Under the pieces are notes generated by a model that did not search any database, was not told the DNA's origin, and was given only the letters and a program-made list of their open reading frames with translations. This document shows positions 1 to 5,842 of a stretch of DNA of 8,142 nt, in pieces (positions within the stretch are counted from its first letter, which is position 1; every line of letters starts with the position of its first letter). Both the position numbers and the translations under genes were made by a program. The DNA lies in assembly GCA_910586845.1 (NCBI GenBank), contig CAJUJV010000046.1:21060-29201 (forward strand). The letters are read 5' to 3'. Source of the stretch: an uncultured Hungatella sp. Lineage in GTDB: Bacteria > Bacillota > Clostridia > Lachnospirales > Lachnospiraceae.

Positions 1-200
1 ATGCCCACAAGCTGCCTGATCATCCACTCCCTCTCCCGCAGCTCCCACCCCTCCCTGACCCGGTCCAGGTAAGCGCTGCTTCTTAAAGCCACAGGCACTA
101 AAAGGGTAAACACAAAGCCAAGGACCGTCAGGGCGATGGTCCACATCCGCCGTTTCAGATCCTCCCTCATAAGTTTAAAGCACAAGCTTTTTGATGTCAT
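1..200 (-). CDS. ABC transporter permease, N-terminal fragment (runs off the window)
   Basis: This is the first 66 codons of a membrane protein, cut by the left window edge. The chosen start is the ATG at 200-198, which begins MTSKSLCFKL. It is preceded by GGAGG at 214-210 with a 9-nt spacer. An in-frame ATG at 170-168 has no ribosome binding site, so the longer form is preferred. A short basic cytosolic stretch (residues 9-18, ending LKRR) leads into one hydrophobic segment at about residues 19-40, followed by a charged region rich in Arg and Glu. The gene overlaps the end of the upstream ABC ATPase by 26 nt, so the two are probably translationally coupled. Position directly after a GntR-ABC ATPase pair makes it the likely membrane-spanning partner of that ATPase. 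The family assignment rests mostly on context, because most of the protein is missing. Confidence 0.75.
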   Translation of the reverse strand, partial: MTSKSLCFKLMREDLKRRMWTIALTVLGFVFTLLVPVALRSSAYLDRVREGWELREREWMIRQLVG

Positions 201-1074
201 AACCGACCACCTCCGTTTCACTGATGAATATCTCTTCCAGAGTGAGAGGGATCAGCTCCGCAAACACGGGATGATAGCTTGCTGCCGCAGACTCGATAGC
301 CTCCCTGCTTCCCCGCACGGTCAGGGTACACAGGCTGCCTCTCCGCTCGATCTTCATGATGTCCAGTTCCTTCATATCCTCCGGCTCTGTCCCCGGCAGC
401 AGCACACACTGCAGCTTATGGATATTCAGCTTCATATCCTCCAGATCCCGGGAAAGAAGAATACCTCCTTTGTGGAGCAGTCCCACATGGTCACAGATAT
501 CTTCCAGCTCTCTCAGGTTGTGGGAAGCGATGATGGGAGTCAGATTCCGCTCCTCCATATCCCCCACGAAAATACTCTTCACGGTCTGGCGCATCACCGG
601 GTCAAGGCCGTCGAAGGTCTCGTCACAGAACAGATAATCTGTCCCCGCACACACTCCGCAGATGACGGATACCTGTTTCTTCATGCCTTTGGAAAAGGTA
701 TTGATCTTCCGCCTTTCGTCCAGATCAAAGCTCTTCATCAGATGATGAAACCGCTCCCTGTCAAAACCCGGATAAACGGTGCGGTAAAACGTCATCATCT
801 CCGCCGGCGTGGCATTGCTGAAAAAGTACTGATCGTCAGAAATATAGAAAAATCTGGACTTTACCTCCATGTTCTCATATACTTCTGTTCCGTCTATGGA
901 GACGGTTCCCTCATCCGGCTTTAAAATCCCGCTGAGCATCCTTAAAAACGTGCTCTTACCGGCCCCGTTGGTCCCGATAAGACCGAAGACGCTTCCGTCT
1001 CTGATGGCGGCATCGATATGGTCCACTGCCACGATGTCGCCGAATCTCTTGGTCAGACCCTTTGTCTCAATCAT
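175..1074 (-). CDS. ABC transporter ATP-binding protein (YtrB/BcrA-like)
   Basis: This is a 299-residue ABC ATPase that should power an exporter or stress-response transporter together with the permease encoded next. Walker A is GTNGAGKST at residues 34-42, and the Q-loop glutamine is Q82. The signature is FSKGM at 127-131, a variant of LSGGQ seen in YtrB/BcrA-type ATPases. Walker B is YLFCDE ending in the catalytic E152, the D-loop is FDGLD at 154-158, and the H-loop histidine is H185 in IIASHN. All catalytic elements are intact. Residues from about 215 form the C-terminal extension typical of antibiotic- and drug-type ABC ATPases. ATG at 1074 is preferred over an in-frame GTG one codon upstream because GGGGAGGG at 1089-1082 is spaced 7 nt from it. 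It overlaps the GntR gene by 8 nt. The substrate is unknown. Confidence 0.95.
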   Translation of the reverse strand: MIETKGLTKRFGDIVAVDHIDAAIRDGSVFGLIGTNGAGKSTFLRMLSGILKPDEGTVSIDGTEVYENMEVKSRFFYISDDQYFFSNATPAEMMTFYRTVYPGFDRERFHHLMKSFDLDERRKINTFSKGMKKQVSVICGVCAGTDYLFCDETFDGLDPVMRQTVKSIFVGDMEERNLTPIIASHNLRELEDICDHVGLLHKGGILLSRDLEDMKLNIHKLQCVLLPGTEPEDMKELDIMKIERRGSLCTLTVRGSREAIESAAASYHPVFAELIPLTLEEIFISETEVVGYDIKKLVL

Positions 1075-1447
1075 CACTCATCCCTCCCCTGCCGTAAACC
1101 TGATCGATCAGCTCATAGAGCCTTTTTTTATCCACCTGCAGAAGGCAGGCCTCTGTGGCCACTTCCTCCTGTTTCTTATATACAGCGGCCTTCTTGCTGT
1201 CTTTAATATGACTGTTCTCCGCTACAAAGCTTCCCTTGCCTTTCACAGAATAAATATAACCCTGTCTATCCAGCTCCGCATAAGCCCTCTGGATGGTATT
1301 GGGATTGATGGATAGTTCCATGGCCAGACTTCTCACGGAAGGCAGCTGACTGTCCTCTTCCATAACACCTGACACCATCAGTTCCTGGAAACGTTCGACG
1401 ATCTGTTCATAGATGGGACGCCGGTCTCTGTAATCCAGAATAATCAT
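1067..1447 (-). CDS. GntR-family transcriptional regulator, YtrA subfamily
   Basis: This 126-residue regulator probably represses its own operon. Residues 1-75 are a GntR winged helix-turn-helix. PIYEQIVERF opens the domain at 11-20, LPSVRSLAMELSINPNTIQR (35-54) forms the recognition HTH, and GYIYSVKGKGSFV (63-75) is the wing. The C-terminal part of only about 50 residues is too short for a FadR or UTRA ligand domain and fits the short helical dimerisation tail of the YtrA subfamily. The start is the ATG at 1447, 6 nt after AAGGAGG (1460-1454). A TTG two codons upstream would abut that ribosome binding site and is unlikely. The genes that follow are an ABC ATPase and a probable permease, the standard partners of YtrA-type repressors. 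A palindrome covering the promoter is the probable binding site. YtrA homologues often respond to envelope-targeting antibiotics, but the inducer here is unknown. Confidence 0.93.
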   Translation of the reverse strand: MIILDYRDRRPIYEQIVERFQELMVSGVMEEDSQLPSVRSLAMELSINPNTIQRAYAELDRQGYIYSVKGKGSFVAENSHIKDSKKAAVYKKQEEVATEACLLQVDKKRLYELIDQVYGRGGMSDD

Positions 1448-1478
1448 ATCCAACCTCCTTTCCTTCTAAGTGTTATTA

Positions 1479-1501
1479 CTGTATTAATTTGATTAATACA
1501 G
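1479..1501. promoter_or_regulatory. Probable GntR operator, perfect inverted repeat
   Basis: A perfect palindrome has arms CTGTATTAAT and ATTAATACAG separated by 3 nt. It touches the last base of the -10 and covers the expected transcription start, so a bound dimer would block initiation. Weaker symmetry (6 of 9 outer positions, GTGnTA against TAnCAC) extends it to about 1470-1510. YtrA-subfamily repressors bind such sites at their own promoters. Assignment to the downstream regulator is an inference from position. Confidence 0.8.
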
Positions 1502-1529
1502 TTGTATCACAATTTCCCTGCTGTGTCAA
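1501..1529 (-). promoter_or_regulatory. Sigma-A-type promoter of the GntR-ABC operon
   Basis: On the minus strand a perfect -35 TTGACA (1529-1524) is followed by a 17-nt spacer and a -10 TACAAC (1506-1501). TG sits one base before the -10, giving an extended -10 (TGATACAAC). The expected transcription start is near 1494, about 47 nt upstream of the GntR start codon. The -35 matches consensus fully, the -10 matches 4 of 6, and spacing is optimal. Confidence 0.85.
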
Positions 1530-1540
1530 GTCCTTTTCCC

Positions 1541-1641
1541 ACGGCCCCCGTACCGCCGACAGGCGGTATTTCGGGGCCTGTCATCGAGCAGGGCGGATGT
1601 TCTCCTGCCCGCCGTGCCGGGGCGGGGCCGTGCAAGCGGCC
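1541..1641. repeat. GC-rich block with consecutive small inverted repeats
   Basis: About 100 nt at 74% GC lie between the terminator of one operon and the promoter of the next. Visible stems are TACCGCC/GGCGGTA (1551-1557 with 1562-1568, 4-nt loop), which can be extended outward by GGCCCC/GGGGCC-type pairing across 1543-1578. Others are GCAGG/CCTGC (1588-1592 with 1604-1608), CCCGCC/GGCGGG (1608-1613 with 1621-1626) and GGCCG/CGGCC (1626-1630 with 1637-1641). The last three share bases, so not all can form at once. No codon structure or protein family is apparent. It could be a dispersed palindromic element or a structured RNA. Confidence 0.5.
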
Positions 1642-1671
1642 ATATTCCTCTCCCCGTGTACATAAACAGAA

Positions 1672-1719
1672 GGGACTGTGAAGAAACAGAGTAAACAAAC
1701 TCTGGTTCTTCACAGCCCC
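1672..1719 (-). terminator. Strong stem-loop terminator after the membrane/NTPase operon
   Basis: Read on the minus strand, the arm GGGGCTGTGAAGAA-C-CAGAGT (1719-1699) pairs with ACTCTG-T-TTCTTCACAGTCCC (1692-1672). This gives 20 base pairs including one G-U, one mismatch and a 6-nt loop. It is followed by a loosely T-rich stretch (TTCTGTTTAT), while the plus-strand exit lacks T residues, so it acts in the minus direction. It lies about 105 nt downstream of the stop codon of the 804-residue gene, which fits the end of that operon. The U-tract is imperfect. Confidence 0.75.
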
Positions 1720-1824
1720 TGACGCTATTACCATTTCATAGCAGGTATTGCCGGAATAGATATACCCTGGCATATTGGAAAGATCTCAGGCTCCCTGTCT
1801 TTTGTAAAAAATCCCATATTTTTC

Positions 1825-4239
1825 CTAACTCAGCTCCTTGTCCACCTTCTTCTCATAATCTCTCATCTTGTCATCCCTGTAAAGCCCGCTATCAAGATAT
1901 TCTTTCATGGACATCTTCCCTGCTATGTAAGTCCCGTCATCATCCGTGTAGGAATCATATACAAAAGCGTTAAAGACTTTCTCCCTCTCTCTCAGTTTTT
2001 TCTCATAGGCCTCCATCATGGCCTTCTTCTCCTGCTGTCTTCTCTCAAAAGCAGCCTCGCTCTGGGCCTTGTTGATCTGTCTCTGATTCTCCTTCCGGCT
2101 CTCCTCCCTCTGGTGATCCCAGATCTTGCAGACCCTGGCCGGAGGATAGCCTGCTGACCAGGCCTCATAACAGTACCCATCCCCTTCTTTCCTCTCAAGC
2201 CCTAACTCCTTCTGATTGTCAAAGAGGAAATACAGGGCCGGGCCGTACTCTTTCTCAGCGGAAATCTCCGCCCAGACCCTTGCTCCTTCCTTGTCGTCCA
2301 GGCAGTGATAATTCAGCATTGCCAGATAATACGCCGCCCTGGGGCTTTCCGAGTCTTTCCTTTCCGCCTGCCTTCGGGCCGCCGTGCTGACGAATACCAG
2401 CAAGGCTTCCTTAAACTCCCTTTTCAGGGAATTGTCCTTTTTGCAGCGGAGCGCCAGATTATACAAGACTTCACAGTCAAAATCACCCTTTCCATTTCCC
2501 GCCTGGCGCAAAAGCGCGTACAGAGATGAATCGGGAGTCAGGCCCATAACAAGCCTGGCCTCCTTTGCCTCCCTCTCCAGGGGATGGGTCCACTGCTGCA
2601 GACCGATATCTTCCCCGTAGGCCAGTTCTGAGTTGATATCATAATCCAGCTCATACAGATTGGCCAGACGGGCAAGAGCGGGAATATTTCCCTGCCAGGC
2701 CGCCTTTTCATAGTCATCTTTAGTGAACCGATCAAACCGGCCGCTCTTCTCCGCAGACAGCCCGGAAGCGTACTCCTTCGCCGCCGGCCAGGTTTCAGAG
2801 CGGGGAGAAGATGACGGAATATCCTGATATCCAAGCATGGTGGCCAATTGGGCGAACATAGAATTTAAGTCCCCTTCCCCGCCATCTTTCATCAGAGAAG
2901 CGAAGGATACCATGGCCCGGTTTCTTTCATCCATGTCTGTGATCTGGGATTTTTTGGCCATCTCCTCCTCCTGGTTCTTAAGGTTTGCCACCTGGGCCAT
3001 CAATTTCTCTCTCATGGAATCCTGGCCCTTCATCTTCTCCCGCTCCTCTTTCTCCACCTCCTGGATCCGGACCCGGTTTTCTTTCAGAAGGGCGTTCTCT
3101 GTTCTGCGTACATACTCGTTGATATCAAACCAGCCTGGAAAATGCCCCTTTTTCCCCGCTGCCTGATTCCACATATCCATGAACTTCAGCTGCCTGTCCG
3201 CGTCTCTAAGCTCCTTGCGGAATTCCAGATAAAAATCCCACTGGCGTCTGATATCTGTGACAACCTCTTTTTCCTCTTGTTCTTCTTTCTTTTTCTTCAA
3301 TCGAATCTCTCTGTACAGATAAATTGGCAGCCCATAGAGCAAACTGCCTGTATAACAGATAAACAGGGCCGTTGTCACAAAAAGTCGATATACGATCACA
3401 TTTAGAACCGTAATCACCACCATAAAGGTTCCTTTGGGCATATTCGCGACAATGGCTTCATAGATTTCCCTCACACCTGTAAAAAAATCCGCTCCGATGG
3501 TAGCCCTCATAAGAAGGTAGAAAGGGTTCACATATATGGCCGCTATGGGAACCCACTCACACATACCTTTTTTAGGCAGGCCATCCATATGGGTCAAAGC
3601 TAACCAGACGCTGAAAATCCAGAAGATCAGCATGGTCAGAATCAGAGGAATATTAGCAACTTCCAGTGGTAAAAAGAAAATCCGCGTATCCGGAGTTAAA
3701 GAGAGCAGGGGCATCACCATCTGCCATATTGCCTCCAGGGGCTTGAAAACCAATCTGTAGGGCACATCAAAGACAATCAGGGCTATAAACAGAAACAGTG
3801 TCCAAAGGCTTTTTGCCAGTTCTTTCTGGCCTCTCTTAAACACGCCTCTGTGCGCGTTCTTATACCTGTACAGCATCCCGACTCCGCTTCCCATGTCGTC
3901 TTTTATGGATTTCAGATAATCGCTGTGGAAGACATCGAATTTTTCCGTATCCATGCCCATGAGAATCTTCTCGTACCCTGCCTTGGGAAACTCCAGCCAT
4001 TTGTCGATCTTCTTCCGAAGGCATCCGGGGAAATAATCCTGGCAGTACCGTTGGTATTCATTTTTTTCCTTTACTGAATAAGGGATCTTTCCCGTTGCCG
4101 CCGTATCCGCGTCAGGCAGAGCTTCCTCATAATAAAACTTTATAAAACTCTCCCCCGTTTTTGGGTATCCCTGACTGTTGTGGACCGCCTTCTTTGTAGG
4201 GATGTCGTGAAACAATTCTTCCTTTGACTGAAATACCAT
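1825..4239 (-). CDS. Large polytopic membrane protein with coiled coil and Sel1/TPR-like C-terminus
   Basis: This 804-residue protein belongs to no family I recognise. Residues 1-140 are a soluble, charged region rich in Tyr and Lys. A membrane block at about 143-310 has probable segments at 145-165, 194-217, 228-248, 270-287 and 289-309. A run of Lys and Glu (314-325) follows at the membrane exit, and residues 328-435 are highly charged and probably coiled-coil. A Gly/Ser/Pro-containing linker sits at 452-500. Residues 505-705 are helical with short Ala/Leu/Tyr/Gly-spaced repeats such as NIPALARLANLYE and ARVWAEISAEKEYGPALYFL, resembling Sel1 or TPR units. A second charged helix covers 706-760. 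The start ATG has AAAGGAG (4251-4245) 5 nt upstream. It is the last gene of the run, 30 nt after the small membrane protein. The positive-inside pattern suggests that the large C-terminal part is cytosolic. It may be a scaffold linking the membrane to the NTPase, but this is inference. Confidence 0.85.
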   Translation of the reverse strand: MVFQSKEELFHDIPTKKAVHNSQGYPKTGESFIKFYYEEALPDADTAATGKIPYSVKEKNEYQRYCQDYFPGCLRKKIDKWLEFPKAGYEKILMGMDTEKFDVFHSDYLKSIKDDMGSGVGMLYRYKNAHRGVFKRGQKELAKSLWTLFLFIALIVFDVPYRLVFKPLEAIWQMVMPLLSLTPDTRIFFLPLEVANIPLILTMLIFWIFSVWLALTHMDGLPKKGMCEWVPIAAIYVNPFYLLMRATIGADFFTGVREIYEAIVANMPKGTFMVVITVLNVIVYRLFVTTALFICYTGSLLYGLPIYLYREIRLKKKKEEQEEKEVVTDIRRQWDFYLEFRKELRDADRQLKFMDMWNQAAGKKGHFPGWFDINEYVRRTENALLKENRVRIQEVEKEEREKMKGQDSMREKLMAQVANLKNQEEEMAKKSQITDMDERNRAMVSFASLMKDGGEGDLNSMFAQLATMLGYQDIPSSSPRSETWPAAKEYASGLSAEKSGRFDRFTKDDYEKAAWQGNIPALARLANLYELDYDINSELAYGEDIGLQQWTHPLEREAKEARLVMGLTPDSSLYALLRQAGNGKGDFDCEVLYNLALRCKKDNSLKREFKEALLVFVSTAARRQAERKDSESPRAAYYLAMLNYHCLDDKEGARVWAEISAEKEYGPALYFLFDNQKELGLERKEGDGYCYEAWSAGYPPARVCKIWDHQREESRKENQRQINKAQSEAAFERRQQEKKAMMEAYEKKLREREKVFNAFVYDSYTDDDGTYIAGKMSMKEYLDSGLYRDDKMRDYEKKVDKELS

Positions 4240-4269
4240 AATAACTCCTTTCTTCTACTATAGACCTTA

Positions 4270-4740
4270 TCAAAAGAACATCATGAAAGAATCAAGAATT
4301 ACAAATACCACCCACATTACAAATAAAAAGATAGCTAAAGCCGTTCCCGGGGCAATCAATACCATCAGGAGAGGCAAAAGCGCGCCCCCTGTCAAATAGA
4401 TAACGCCTGCGGCTATACATACCACGATAAGCGCCCACATGCCAAATGAAGTAAAAAAGCCCAGAATTGGTATTCCTATAAGCATAAATAAAGCAAATAT
4501 CAGATATGACGGCACGGGAGCCGCGAAGATCATAATAAAGGATATCAAAAGATAACAGGCTCCCGGAATCACGCAGCACAGCCAAATAGCCGGATTATTG
4601 CCGTACTCTGACTCCATCTCACTCAAACTGGATACCCGGGCAAAAGAACAGACAAAAATCAGCGCCAAATGCAGCAAGATCGAACCGCCTACAAAATACT
4701 TTAAAATAAACCCAAACACGCCGTCAAACAAATCATCCAT
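4270..4740 (-). CDS. Small polytopic membrane protein of unknown function
   Basis: This is a 156-residue, very hydrophobic protein with no recognised family. Probable membrane segments lie near residues 14-34, 51-73, 77-97, 101-131 (perhaps two) and 133-152, leaving only short loops. The most polar loop is at 35-50 (SSLSEMESEYGNNP). No catalytic motif is visible. The start is the ATG at 4740, beginning MDDLFDGVFG, with AAGGAGG (4753-4747) spaced 6 nt upstream. A longer reading from 4818 would lie inside the preceding gene and lacks a ribosome binding site, so it is rejected. The start is separated by one base from the stop of the upstream gene, whose last codons supply the ribosome binding site, so the two are translationally coupled. 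Its DNA is AT-rich (the first 60 bases at its 3' end are about 32% GC). It could be a channel or a membrane partner of its neighbours, but nothing in the sequence decides this. Confidence 0.85.
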   Translation of the reverse strand: MDDLFDGVFGFILKYFVGGSILLHLALIFVCSFARVSSLSEMESEYGNNPAIWLCCVIPGACYLLISFIMIFAAPVPSYLIFALFMLIGIPILGFFTSFGMWALIVVCIAAGVIYLTGGALLPLLMVLIAPGTALAIFLFVMWVVFVILDSFMMFF

Positions 4741-4741
4741 T

Positions 4742-5842
4742 TTATTCCTCCTTGTCCAATTCATACCGGTGCCAGTTATAATCACCACTCTCATGAGTAA
4801 CATAAACATGATTTCCATAACAGAAAAGCCCTGTCACGGCTCCTCCTTCATCAATATGCATGTTCACTGGCTGTAATGGCCGGTCTCCATAAAAATCCCA
4901 GCAGTAGAGCGTATTTTTGTAAATATAGCAGATATAATAATTGCCTTTCAGAGTCTTAATATAATTGATGGAACCGTCAATAGCACCCATCTCCTCTGAC
5001 CTGTAACGGATCTCTCCTGTTTCGAGATCATAGGTCACGATCTGGAAATTCTCCACTCCCACAAAATAGTGATCCATAATAAACCGGCCCGCGCCTAATC
5101 CCTGATAAGAATCTTCATACTGAAAAATCAGGTTTCTCTCCCCTTCCCCAGTCTGTTCATAAATATACACCGTGTCACCGCTTCCGCTGTCATCCGCGAA
5201 GTAAGCTGTCCCATTTTTATAATCAAGGAGAATCCCCTGTTTTGTCCCCCAGGCCATCATAGCCAGCTCCTTACTGGTAATTTTCTTTTTCTGCTGTTTT
5301 TTCAGAATATTATATAAATAGTCCGCTTTTTCAGAAAAACCAAGGGAAGTAAACTCCGGCACAGGGTTCTCTTCCAGAGCAGCGGTATATTTCTTTGACA
5401 ACTTCAACGCGTAAAAATTTTCCTCATTTATGGATAATACATAGCGCTTTCCCCCGATCAGCACAGAATTAGAAAGGGTAAGAGAGCTTTTCTCAGATTT
5501 TGTAGAATACTTCTTTATAGTATAAAAACTATTTGGAAGAGCCATATAAAACCGATCCTTAAATACACAGGCTGACGCCCAATCCGAGGCCGCCAGATTG
5601 CTGTTGTTGCCTGGGTTTATGTACATTTTGTAACTCCCCTTGGAAAACTTTGAGTTGTCAATCTTTTTCCTCAACTGATCCTCACGAAGACCTCCCTCTG
5701 ACACATAGTTCCATTTGTCTACCGCCCACTTCCACTGCATATCCTCAATCAGAACACCTTGTATGGACAAAACCGCGAAAATAACCAAAAACAGCCCTGT
5801 GTTGAGGATAATCCTTCCTGTATACCTAATAATTGTCCACAT
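4742..5842 (-). CDS. Membrane-anchored protein with beta-rich, propeller-like outer domain
   Basis: This 366-residue protein has one N-terminal hydrophobic segment at about residues 10-32, preceded by basic residues (R6, R10). It is most likely an uncleaved anchor with the rest outside the cell. No lipobox cysteine is present. Residues 35-190 are mixed, with a lysine-rich stretch at 181-187. Residues 200-366 consist of short beta-strand repeats with aromatic and Gly/Asp turns, such as GDTVYIYEQTGEGERNLIF, FQIVTYDLETGEIRYRS and NTLYCWDFYGDRP. This pattern recalls a degenerate beta-propeller of the WD40/PQQ/DUF5050 kind. No catalytic motif is visible. The ATG has AGGAGGA (5853-5847) close upstream, inside the end of the NTPase gene, which it overlaps by 17 nt. 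It may be the extracellular sensing or binding part of the operon. Function is unknown, and the propeller call is from pattern only. Confidence 0.85.
   Translation of the reverse strand: MWTIIRYTGRIILNTGLFLVIFAVLSIQGVLIEDMQWKWAVDKWNYVSEGGLREDQLRKKIDNSKFSKGSYKMYINPGNNSNLAASDWASACVFKDRFYMALPNSFYTIKKYSTKSEKSSLTLSNSVLIGGKRYVLSINEENFYALKLSKKYTAALEENPVPEFTSLGFSEKADYLYNILKKQQKKKITSKELAMMAWGTKQGILLDYKNGTAYFADDSGSGDTVYIYEQTGEGERNLIFQYEDSYQGLGAGRFIMDHYFVGVENFQIVTYDLETGEIRYRSEEMGAIDGSINYIKTLKGNYYICYIYKNTLYCWDFYGDRPLQPVNMHIDEGGAVTGLFCYGNHVYVTHESGDYNWHRYELDKEE

Noticed and set aside
168..170. A shorter ATG start for the permease just after the ATPase stop
   Set aside because: No ribosome binding site precedes it, whereas the in-frame ATG at 200 has GGAGG at 9 nt.
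136..924. A 262-residue open frame on the plus strand
   Set aside because: It lies antisense to the ABC ATPase, whose catalytic motifs are all intact. Its translation has no recognisable motif and it has no clear ribosome binding site, so it is a shadow frame.
1507..1773. An 88-residue minus-strand frame in the intergenic gap
   Set aside because: It spans the terminator hairpin, the GC-rich repeat block and the promoter -35. No ribosome binding site is seen, and composition changes abruptly along it.
4741..4818. A 26-residue longer start for the small membrane protein
   Set aside because: The extension lies wholly inside the preceding gene. The ATG at 4740 has an ideal AAGGAGG at 6 nt, which decides the start.
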